Shown here one piece after another: positions 1 through 9,400 of a DNA stretch of 64,000 bases. This DNA is from Gracilaria gracilis (lineage: Eukaryota > Rhodophyta > Florideophyceae > Gracilariales > Gracilariaceae): the NCBI GenBank assembly GCA_030374805.1, contig JARGSG010000189.1:1240001-1304000 (forward strand), written 5' to 3'. Made by a program: the position numbers and the translations under genes. Below the pieces are notes generated by a model. The model had not been told where the DNA came from and searched no databases. It worked only from the letters and a program-made list of their open reading frames with translations. Within the stretch, counting starts at the first letter, position 1. The number at the start of each line of letters is the position of its first letter.

Positions 1-783
1 CCTCAAGAAATCTAGTACTGGGAAAGCCTTTTCCAATGAACAGGTTCGTGAAGTCGACAGAATATGATCGAAATGAGGGTCCCTATCTGGGGAAAACGAT
101 GAGTCAAACTCGTGAAGCTTTTTTCTCACTTTTGTGCGTTCTGCATTGGCCAGCACAATTGGAGACCTCCAGTATTCTGGGGTTGTAGATGTTCTGGCCA
201 TTTGCACCGGAAACCCGGAAGATGATGAGTCATGCGGCTGTCTGTGGGCGGACTCAGTTCGTATTTCAGCACTTGGGGCTTGTGATAGCTCATTTCTTGG
301 TACGCTCAGAATCTCCTGGTGCCCCATACTTTGGTCTCTAATAGATGCTTGCATCTGATCAATAATAGGTCTGATCGTTGGACCAAGCGGGGAATTCATC
401 GCCTCTGCCGGGAGGTCTAAAATGTATTGGGGTATATGCTTGCCCAGAAGAAACATAGCGCATGCATCAGAGAAGTTATTACAGTTGTTTTCCAACAGGT
501 GGTAGTTGTCAAACGTAAATCTGTGGGACACAGAACGAAGAAACGCGAGGAAGTCCTCTTTGCTTTTCGTTGTTGTCCCCATTGCTTCCGCAGAATACGG
601 GGTGCCATATGGTGTCTGATTTGGGGGATCAGAGCAAATTCCTCCTCCGAAATAGTACTCACGGTTGTAGACTTCAACACCAGTGTGCCATATACCATCT
701 AGTTGTTTTCCAAGGAACATGGGAGAGAATTGGCGTGCCATTCCCTGCGAAATATCATAAACATGCAGCGTTACTGTGCTCAT
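1..783 (-). CDS. PPPDE-domain (DeSI-like) thiol isopeptidase, C-terminus beyond window
   Basis: The minus-strand frame is open from ATG at 783 to the window edge (261 codons). The N-terminal ~140 residues read as a complete PPPDE domain: a VYDISQG strand, the IWHTGVEVY segment carrying the catalytic His (about residue 33), REYYFGGG, then ENNCNNFSD with the catalytic Cys (about residue 101), and a closing SPLGP. Known PPPDE proteins remove SUMO or ubiquitin from substrates. A Ser-rich linker follows. The last visible residues, AFPVLDFLR, resemble the start of a PUL domain, which accompanies PPPDE in some proteins; this is an inference. The frame upstream of 783 meets a TGA near 916 with no other ATG, which supports this start. 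The right neighbour is a long intergenic stretch. Confidence 0.85.
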   Translation of the reverse strand, partial: MSTVTLHVYDISQGMARQFSPMFLGKQLDGIWHTGVEVYNREYYFGGGICSDPPNQTPYGTPYSAEAMGTTTKSKEDFLAFLRSVSHRFTFDNYHLLENNCNNFSDACAMFLLGKHIPQYILDLPAEAMNSPLGPTIRPIIDQMQASIRDQSMGHQEILSVPRNELSQAPSAEIRTESAHRQPHDSSSSGFPVQMARTSTTPEYWRSPIVLANAERTKVRKKLHEFDSSFSPDRDPHFDHILSTSRTCSLEKAFPVLDFLR

Positions 784-1656
784 GTTGAACTTCAGCAACC
801 GACGTTCAATCAGGTTTTCAGGGAGTAGAGATGAAAACTTGGCGATGTAATAATGTTGTCCTAGACTTTCAAATTGTGTGACAAACCCAAGTTTGAACTT
901 GGTTTCCAGCCGAAATCAGCGAGAAGTATTCGCGGTCAGCGCCCAAGTGTTGTTGCCTCCACTTGTTCTAGCTTTGCGAGCTATGTTTACCTTCGTAACA
1001 GAGGCAAATGACAGAGCACAAGATTGAGGCTAGATTTTATGTGATCTTCTGTGATCCCCTCAGAGCTGCGACTGGCGTGTAGAAGGGCACCGTTCCCCTG
1101 TCTACCAACGGTACCTTCGACGGTAAAGGGTTCAGAGAGATAGCGTTGGTAGATTTAGATAGGTTACCGTAGAAAACACTTTCCACACCTAGTCTTGTTC
1201 TACTTGTCCTGGCTGCGCAAGCTGATGGCACGTGTTGATCTTTTTTTTGTCCGTATTTAACAAGGTACTGCATATTTAGGGCCTACCAAGGATACAAGTT
1301 TAGGGGAGATTGATGAGCTCCACATGTCCTTGTTTCGTTTGTACCGTTAGATAGGAGTGAGGGAGATTGGGAAGCACAAACGGTTGATGCCCTTTTTTGA
1401 ACCGGGATATGGATTTTCGTCCTCATAGCATATGTGAAGGTGATCACCGTTTGGAAATGCATTCTGCACTCTCGCATTCTTCATTGAACAGATTGTCTTG
1501 GGTCTACACGTACTATGGTGGTTCTTTCTGTCGAGCCTTCTGCGCGCTGCCGTCAATTATAACCATCCTTACTTGTGTTAATGCTGCAACGGTTTGAGAT
1601 GAATGCAGTTGTATCAAGGGAACGGAGAAATAGTCTGCCATTTGTATCAATGAAAG
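784..1656. other. Intergenic: divergent promoter region
   Basis: This lies between the divergent PPPDE and METTL25-like genes. Short ORFs on both strands show no recognisable protein. It holds one exact copy of the recurrent 11-mer TACCAACGGTA (1103-1113) with a related GTTGGTA about 40 bases on. Otherwise I see nothing. Confidence 0.6.
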
Positions 1657-2979
1657 ATGGAGCGCCGTGTATATGAAACGAAAACGAACAGACGCCTTTC
1701 GTTCATGTTTCGCACCCCACCACCGTCTCAAGCTCTAAACGTCCTCATTCCTCATGCTGATACAATATGTTCACTTTTGCACCATCGCATTCATTCTCCG
1801 ACCCCTCCGGCTCACCTCGATCCACTTACCGTCGAATTTCTTACAAGTATTCCCGACTCGTTTCTTCGTCAAATCGAGCTCAAGGGTGCATGGAACGTTT
1901 TGCCCGACATGGATATCCCACCTTTCCTTCGAAATCTCACTACCCTGGCTGCTGATATTTCTCATTATTTTCCTTGCGTAGGGAGTTATCATGAAAACCA
2001 AGCGCTTGTCTTGGAACACAACTTATCATCGCCGAAGCCATTCCCCCGAAGGCGAATTAAATTAGCGAAGCTGCATCAGATTCAATCAGTGACCAATTGC
2101 ACAAGGTATATTGCGTCGCAAGTCACTCCACATTCAATACAAAGAGTCGTTGATATGGGTGCAGGTCACGCTCACCTTGCCGCGAGTCTTGGGACTGTTC
2201 TTGATTTACCTACTGTTGCTATTGATCGGGACCCTACCTTGATCCAAACTGCGAAAGACTTGTACGGGACAATACCCAACCTAACTCTACATGGGTCTGC
2301 AATCGAAACGCTGAATAACAGTACACTGAAAGTTACCCGGAACGATATGCTCGTTGGACTTCATTCCTGTGGTAGCCTTGGGGAAATGATCTTGAAGGCA
2401 TCTGTAGAAAAGCAAGTTGCAGCGGTGTTTCTTGTATCATGCTGTTTGCAGAAGTTGCATCCATCTGCGTTATTTCGCGAACCTCTCTCTGACGTAGTCC
2501 TGCAAGAACCGAAACTAAGAAAACTATTGACGATGGAAAGGCGTTTTCTTGGAGCGACAAATAGATCAAGGAACGCGTCGCATAATTCAAAGAGGGCCCG
2601 AGTGACGCGGTATGCTCTAAAAAAGTTATTGGCTGATCGTGGATTGAGTTGCCAACACGGTGACGAGGTTTCGGGGTTGTCGCGCCATGCTTTCAAACAC
2701 GGTTTACTGCATGTAGCCAAGAAGTTTGTAGATGCACATAACATGGATTTGAGATTAGAAGAAACTGAAGCTTCTCAGCGAATGCAGGCTGCTGCTGTTG
2801 ACTACCGTCACATGCAAGCGTTGAACATCCCTAGGGCAATTGCGGGTGAGGTTCTGGAAATGGCAATAATTCTAGATAGAGCTTCCATGTTGGAAAATTC
2901 ATTCCCGACAGTCCGCACTATGCGAGTATGGCCCGAGTCCATCAGTGTGAAGAATTTGGCCATAGCAGCATGGAGGTGA
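1657..2979 (+). CDS. METTL25/RRNAD1-like SAM-dependent methyltransferase
   Basis: Single-exon gene of 440 aa. SAM motif I is VVDMGAGHAHLA (about 164-175), followed by the acidic AIDRD (188-192). VGLHSCGSL (233-241) and VSCCLQKL (260-267) are the hallmarks of the Methyltransf_32 domain of METTL25 and METTL25B/RRNAD1. The C-terminal helices and the ending NLAIAAWR also fit the family, in which the protein ends on a last strand of this type. The substrate cannot be read from sequence; relatives have been linked to RNA modification, but I make no claim here. The start is the first ATG of the frame. The stop is one base from the end of the convergent gene at 2981, a very tight 3' junction. Confidence 0.85.
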   Translation: MERRVYETKTNRRLSFMFRTPPPSQALNVLIPHADTICSLLHHRIHSPTPPAHLDPLTVEFLTSIPDSFLRQIELKGAWNVLPDMDIPPFLRNLTTLAADISHYFPCVGSYHENQALVLEHNLSSPKPFPRRRIKLAKLHQIQSVTNCTRYIASQVTPHSIQRVVDMGAGHAHLAASLGTVLDLPTVAIDRDPTLIQTAKDLYGTIPNLTLHGSAIETLNNSTLKVTRNDMLVGLHSCGSLGEMILKASVEKQVAAVFLVSCCLQKLHPSALFREPLSDVVLQEPKLRKLLTMERRFLGATNRSRNASHNSKRARVTRYALKKLLADRGLSCQHGDEVSGLSRHAFKHGLLHVAKKFVDAHNMDLRLEETEASQRMQAAAVDYRHMQALNIPRAIAGEVLEMAIILDRASMLENSFPTVRTMRVWPESISVKNLAIAAWR

Positions 2980-2980
2980 G

Positions 2981-3868
2981 TTACTGCAGTCCTCTAGCGC
3001 GAGTACTCATCCACCGGATGATATCTCTATGTCTTGCTTCGAATTCTGTTTCTTGCCATTCTTTGTACAACGTTCGAGAAATAGGGCGCTGCCGGTTGTC
3101 ACTTAGGAAAGTCTTGATGAACTCCTTCTTCGTTGAAACTGGCATCCATGATAGGAGAATGGGAATTTCCATGCTTTCCCGTCCTGCTTGAAGTATATGA
3201 ACTATAAGATCCTGGATCGCAGAGTCTCGTTCCTCTGAGCTAACGCCAGCTCCAATAAGAAGTGGAGAGAGCAGAACTTCACAGTTTCTTAAGTATTCGA
3301 GAACCCGCTCCCCCAGCTCGTTCACGTTTTTTATGCATTTGGCGAAGTTGCACTGTACAAGAAGACCATCTGCTTCGGTCGAAACATTACGAGACACCAG
3401 GGATTCTACAGAACATGATGCATTAGACATGATCTCTAACATACCTCTTCGTCTCTTCAGTGTGGTCAAAGTTTCATTGGAAGAAGTTGTCTGTGGGATG
3501 CGAGATTCAATCCATGGAAGCAGAATGTCACCGTGCCATTGTAACACGTTTCTAGTGAGGAACTTCCACATCGTCCGAAACCAAAGCGTTGCTAGCTTGA
3601 CATCATGGAACGTCAGTTGCTGCTTTAGGAATACCATTGCCCGGTGCATTTCGTACATATCGTTCAACTCGAACCGAATCGCATTGTTCGCTATTGTCAA
3701 GATGTCAAGGCACCAAGAATTGGGCTCTCCAAAGGTGGAAAAACAAATATCTGGTACATCAGATGCCCATTCCGAGAGACTTTTGTACAAGGGATTACGT
3801 TCGCACGTTGAATCCCAAACATTAATTTCCTGAAGTTTCTTCTGGTTCATATTGTTATAGAACTTCAT
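2981..3868 (-). CDS. Hypothetical protein, possible hemerythrin-like helical bundle
   Basis: From the first ATG of the frame (3868) the protein has 295 aa. The open frame continues upstream to about 3976 without another ATG, so an upstream exon is possible; candidate CAG acceptors lie in that stretch. It looks all-helical. Two segments, FELNDMYEMHRAMVFLKQ and LTRNVLQWHGDILLPWIES, recall the H...E and WH..ILLPW patterns of hemerythrin HHE domains, but the metal-ligand set is not complete enough to assert function. It is convergent with the METTL25-like gene, with a one-base gap. Confidence 0.55.
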   Translation of the reverse strand: MKFYNNMNQKKLQEINVWDSTCERNPLYKSLSEWASDVPDICFSTFGEPNSWCLDILTIANNAIRFELNDMYEMHRAMVFLKQQLTFHDVKLATLWFRTMWKFLTRNVLQWHGDILLPWIESRIPQTTSSNETLTTLKRRRGMLEIMSNASCSVESLVSRNVSTEADGLLVQCNFAKCIKNVNELGERVLEYLRNCEVLLSPLLIGAGVSSEERDSAIQDLIVHILQAGRESMEIPILLSWMPVSTKKEFIKTFLSDNRQRPISRTLYKEWQETEFEARHRDIIRWMSTRARGLQ

Positions 3869-4845
3869 GATGGCACGACTCTGTGGACGCACAACGATAT
3901 CAGCTGTGAGTATGTTACAAGTTAATGCTAAGATGAAGCTCTTAAAGGTGAAGAGAGGCCCATCAGAAGGCGTCACAAAGCTTTTTGCCCAGTTGGTACT
4001 TCAGCTTCTTATGAGGAGTGCAAGGGCTTTGTTTGATTTGGTCCAGTTTTCCTCAGGTTACTTGACCACTCGAGATTTTGAAGACTTTGCCTCACAGTTT
4101 GGTGCAAGTGTGCAACAGTCAACCCGTGAGTCATTCTGAGTCAAGACTGCGGCGGTTGATGAGGAAAGACAATGCACTACGGTAAATGTGACTGTCATAC
4201 AAGAGTGAACGATAATAATTCGCGTGTTTCCCGTTGAATGCATAACGACCATTTTGGGGACACTCTTAAGCGGTGAATGTTTCAACCAGCAACGTAATTC
4301 TACTAAACTGCAGAGTTACGCAGAATAGAGATAAGCTTTCCGGTTTGCGGAATACTTTTTGATCCGGTGGAACATTGTTCATTCCCGTTCACTCGAAGAA
4401 AAGCACGCCCTTTTAGCGGTAGACTGAAAAGAGAGAGAGACGTTTTTCCTCGCCTCATGGACTTCTCTCTCTGTCTCTCTTTATTTGCGCAATATATCAA
4501 TTGCTGTTTGTTTTTGTTTCTCAATGTGAGCCCGCACTTGTATTCCTCGTATCGCATGGGATTTGTTAACAAACGGCCCCCAATCACCTATAATTCTTCA
4601 TGCATTTCTGTTTAAAGAAACCCTCTCTCACTAGATAAACCAGAGACTTCAGTTTCCTACTTCTAAAATGAACGGGAACTGCTGTATCTAGACAGAAACA
4701 TCTCCCTCGCTACTGGTACTCACAAAAGCGAGGATGAGAGAGCTATATATACATCTATCTTTCCACAGGAAGGACCAGGACTTCTGTGGCCTAGTCTAAT
4801 CAAATCTTTGACACATTTGTTCTCTCTCTCTCTTTTATCTTGGTG
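3869..4845. other. Intergenic with transposon-end-like fragment
   Basis: No gene is supported. A plus ORF at 3867-4139 overlaps the start of the preceding minus gene and has no recognised relatives. CT/GA-rich runs occur at 4424-4480. Around 4600-4640 a fragment with 'gaaaccctctctcac' resembles the ends of the LINE relics further right (4846-6021) and a fragment near 59140. Confidence 0.5.
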
Positions 4846-6021
4846 CGGAACGTTTCTGTACAAAGAAACGCTCTCTCACAAGGAAATCCAACACTCTAGC
4901 GGGCCACTTTCTCACTATATTAGCATTGGTAGTCTAGCAATCGATCATTCTTGGCGTTCTCGACGTGAAGGTAGACATAAACGCCTTGATAATGTCCTTT
5001 TTGGGCATCTCAGAAGGAAGTGGTCAAACTCTTCGGTTGGCTTTGGTTTGCGGTGGCAGCTCCTCTCTACTGCTCCACATATATGTAGACAAACGGGAAA
5101 CCTTGTGCTCCCTCTACGGGTAGGGCACTTGTAAACGAGCACGTACTACATAGAGGCCCTCGACTGTCCCGTGATTATTACACGGCATGGCCCCATGTGG
5201 TTTGTGCACCTAGATTTGCAGGGTTCCACTCCCACATTCTCGAACCTAGAGGACCTGAAACTCGAATGAAACGCTTAGGACCAATGCTGATATAAACTAA
5301 CCGTAAGCATCAGGATGATAAAAGAACTTTTGCTTGACTTCAGGTTATTTGGAACCGCCTCACTATGTGAATGAATTGTTCAATCGAATACTCCAATCGA
5401 CTCGTGACGTCGTCTGAGATAGTTATTGGTGTTGATTCTATGTTGTATCTTGTGCAAGAGTAACTAGCTGATTCAGTTCGTACAGATAATATCTACAGCG
5501 ACCAAAGTGAGCAGCGACTTCGCCATCTTAAAACTGCGTGTATTCCGAGGAACGAGCTGGTGGACAACTTGGCAAAATAAGCATTGAACATTCCATTACA
5601 AGAACAGATAATGGTCCCAATAGATCTTGCAGAGGTACGCAGGAGGGTATCAGGGAAATCGAATTCCACCCTGCTGATTTCAGAACTGCCGAAGGGCTTT
5701 GAGAACATTCTTTCTCAGAGAGAAGCAGAAACCGCTTTGGCACAGATTTACGTGGGACGTACGCCAAGTTTACATCCGCTGGGGTCTCATTTGCTTGGAA
5801 AGAAGTTGGTATGCAATTGCAGACCGGGAGTTCTGAACGACGTTGACCACTTTCTTCTGAGATGCCCAAAAAGGACATTGTCAAGGCGTTTATGTCTACC
5901 TTCACGTCGAGAACCCCCAGAAAAATCGGTTGCTAGTATACAGTAGTCGGAAAGTGGCCCGTTAGAGTGTTGATTTTCCTGGTGAGAGAGCGTTTCTTTG
6001 AACAGAAACGTTCCGCACAAC
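4846..6021. mobile_element. Two non-LTR retrotransposon 3' fragments in inverted orientation
   Basis: The segment is bounded by inverted repeats, 4846-5034 and 5842-6021, about 85-90% identical by eye. Each begins with a palindromic motif (GAACGTTTCTGT...AAAGAAACGCTCTCTCAC). Each arm also encodes the same peptide, DHFLLRCPKRTLSRRLC, the distal part of a Cys/His knuckle typical of LINE ORF2 C-termini. The simplest reading is two decayed LINE copies pointing away from each other, one on the minus strand (5142 to 4846) and one on the plus strand (about 5521 to 6021). Confidence 0.6.
5521..5946 (+). pseudogene. LINE ORF2 relic: RNase H tail plus zinc knuckle
   Basis: The frame reads CIPRNELVDNLAK, which matches the end of the RNase HI domain in LINE polyproteins (usually ...GNELADKLAKEA). 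A TAA stop at 5578-5580 follows, then an open stretch with the downstream knuckle: CNCRPG, DVDHFLLRCPKR (C-x-C...H-x4-C). The reverse transcriptase is absent and the frame is broken, so this is a dead fragment. Confidence 0.6.
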
Positions 6022-6470
6022 GCCATAATTAAACTAGTGCGCTCACCAAAGAGAGAGAGAAAACTGCGTGAACGACATTTCTTCACAGTTGTACTACTGA
6101 GCGCAGTAATGCTTCGAATGAGGCTCATTCAGTGAGCCTTCCAGTCGATCCTCAACAACTGAGAATCACCTCGGTAATTCTAGAACTCATTCTCATGTGT
6201 GCAACATTACGGAATACACGTTTATACCCCTCAAAACTTTGGACGCAAGTGCTTCGTAGACAGGAGTCGCAAGAAACAGATGGTGATGGAGATCTCTAGC
6301 AAGTTTATTGAAGCTTGGAGACTTTCGAACATCACTAGCTAGTTGTTCGCAAAGGCTAAAGGGTTACATCTTTCTTTCTTCGACGTCACAGTATACAAAC
6401 GCAGGGCGTGTACATCGGCTTACTGGGGTGAATACGGGGTACCTCTCGATGTCCACGATCTTAACAGCAG
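6022..6470. other. Intergenic, 3' of GYF gene
   Basis: No ORF with recognisable content. It lies between the LINE relic and the stop of the GYF gene and probably holds that gene's 3' UTR. Nothing else seen. Confidence 0.5.
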
Positions 6471-9400
6471 TTACTTCATCTCTGGAGTCTCAATAGTTCC
6501 CTGCATGATTCTTGAACTAGAGCTTGTAGAAGTAAAACCAAGAACGAGACTGGGGTCCACCTTGGCAGCTCTTTGTCTACGACCCTTTCTCCGGCCAGTA
6601 GAGCCTCCATTGCCAGCATCGGCCACCATGCTTGGCTTCTCAAACTCCAGACGACGGATAAACTCATCAGCAAACGATCTGGCTTTGTCTGTGGCCCCTA
6701 GGTTCTGTACAACAGTATCTCTAATCTCTGACGGAGATTTGATAGTCATGAGATACTCAACCAGGGTTGTGTCTTGATTGGGGTTTCCCGTGAGTTCTTG
6801 CAAGTTGTCGGTGCACCATTTTGCAAACTCGTTGCTTATTCTACCGCTTATTACGACTTCAGAACCAACGTCTCGCCTGTCATTTTTTGAGGTCTTAGAA
6901 GGGGACGGAGCGCGGCGAGCGAGAGACGAGCTGGTCTGGGGTGCGGGTTGCCTACCAGCATGAACCCCACCGTGAGCTTGTTGAGTCTGTCCCTGCGACT
7001 GGTGAACGCTGGCTTTCTGCGCCCTACGTCCAACTGATGAGCTGTGATTTCCAGTGCTCACCGAATCCCAGAAAGACGTTTCTTCTTCCATTTTATGGCC
7101 GGCGACAGTAGTTTGCTGGCGACTTGACGGAGGTTTGCTGTTTGCAACTAAACTAGCCCAGCCAGTTTTCGTACCAAGGGTGGGGCCATTGCTCGAGGGA
7201 GCAGATTCTCGAGCAACAGAGGCATTCTTCTTCCGTTGCTCTTCCTCGTATCTCATTTGTTCCCTTAGGCTCATAGTCCTCTGTTTTGACGGATCCCCAG
7301 CTCCACCCCAGGGTTGCACTGTATTCCATCGAGCTGGAGGAACTCGTACGTCCTCCCTTTCTTGCGGGGCGCTAGTAACTTTTTCGTTGGCTTTGCTTCG
7401 CATTTCTTGTCTCTGAATCTCTCTCAAGCTTAGGCCGTTTGCTGCCCCTTGAGCAGATGTTTTGCTCCATGGGGCGATCGTAGGAGTAGATTCAGGGTTT
7501 CTTTCAGATTTCGATGCTTCCGTTTGCGGGTGACTATGAGCAATTGCCTCAGAGGCAGGTTTCTGAACATCGTCTTCTGGTTTGGAATTCGTTGGGCTGT
7601 GTACAGGCATTTGCACTGCAAGACCAGGATGTTCTCTAGTCTCAACACTGTTCAAATCCGTGTTGACATCCGAAAGGCTGGCAGAGGGGCTCCGCAATGC
7701 TATCGAACTAGTCCCATTCGGTTTCGCCCTCCTGGTAACACTTTCCCAGTCTTGGGCGTCGCCTTGCATTATGGGATCATATGGCTCGTTAAAACTGCGC
7801 TGCATGAGAGGGGGGTTTTGATGACCTTGGTCCACCGGAAGAGCTGGACTTTGATCCTCAACAAAGTGCATTCCATCGCTCCTTTTCACGTTGAAAGCTG
7901 ACGGTGAAATACTAGACTTCAACTGTCCCGTCGAGATGGGTTGATTCGGTGACTGGATACCATTATGACTAGAAGCCAAGTTGCTTCCGGAGATGAAAGC
8001 TTCTTTAGATAATTGCGCCGTTTTTGCCTGAAACTCCCGTTGCTGTTGTTGCTCTTGGGCGAAACGAACCAGCTCAGCATGCGTTGTCCCTGCATAAGCT
8101 TTTATGGTATCTGCTGCCAGCGCATGTTGCTTTGCAACAGCTTCGGCTTGCGCTGCAACCGCAAGATAGCTTTGTTGGTCAGGGTCCCCTACGCCCACTG
8201 TTGCAGCAGCTGCCCTCGCAGTTTGTGCCGTTCGTGTAGAATCCAAATGCGCGCGGCAGTGCAATTCAAATTGATGTTGGTATTGGCTTAGCTGGTGCTG
8301 CAGCACCCAACCCTTGTCGCGGGCAGAAGCATGAATCTGGGAGTTAGCCTGCTGTGGAGCTTGTGGTACAGGTGCGAGGGCGCTCGTGCGTCGCGACGCA
8401 GCTATCTGAGCCTGCAACTGTTGCTGGACTTGCATTTTTCGCATATGGGCCTGCTGAGCAGCTTGAGCCTGAGCAGCTTGAGCTGCCTGAGCTCGTCTCG
8501 CATGTTCCATCGCCTGATAATCTGTTCGAGCATGTATGCCTGGGTCCTGAAGAACTCCGAGATCCTGTGCGGCAGTGGGTGTCGCAAGCCGACTTTGCAT
8601 TGTGAGAGGGGTTGGCAGGGCATGATTAGCATCGTGAAGCGAGTCATGTCGGTGCGGGACTGGATTCGATTCGGCAGCAGCACTAAAGCGTAACCACGAC
8701 GGAAGTTCTTGACTACTGCTGGATATGTGAGTAGAAGCCAGATCCGAAGAAACAGGCGGGCTTGGTCGGGCGAATGATGCGTGGGCTATTGCTGGGTCTA
8801 TAGCCATAAGATCTTGTTCAGTAGTAGTCTGACTGACAGGAACCGCTCGTGGGTGCCCGTTTTGCTGTTGTGGATGCATACCACCCATGATGTTCTTCCA
8901 TGATGACGTCCCTAAAGCCGCTTCGTTCAGTCTTCCAGTCTCTATAGATTCAATAGGCAGAGATTGCACCGGTGGCCTTATATTGGCCGAAGACGGAACG
9001 TTGCCACTCACCAGAGATCTGGAAATCTCAGGCAAAACACTGGTGGACGATGGCTCGTTTAGAGCCGAGCTCCCAACCGGTGGGGTGTTCGCCTTGTTTT
9101 CATCATCGGTTAACTCCTGCCCCATGAACGCAGCGAGGCGACTTTGTTTAGGAGGTGGCGACTCGGGTCCCAAATGCTCGACAGTTTTCGGCAAGGTTGA
9201 CGGCTGCAGAGGCATTGACATGGAAACTGCTGAAGAGGCCATGACGGGCACGTCCATTCCGCTCTCGTCTGGTGCGCTGAATTTCGTCCCGGATGTGAGG
9301 CCTTCTTCCACAGACTTAGCTGAAGATTTATCTGTTGCCTTGGCTGGTGGTTTCTGGAGCGGTCCGTCTAGTACATCATGGCCATTCATTTTCTTGTCCC

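Noticed and set aside
417..702. Overlapping ORFs on both strands at the left end
   Set aside because: They are shadow frames of the PPPDE gene, whose true frame runs open through the window edge.
3867..4139. Plus ORF of 90 aa with a protein-like C-terminal half
   Set aside because: It overlaps the start of the opposite-strand gene, has no recognised relative and no other support.
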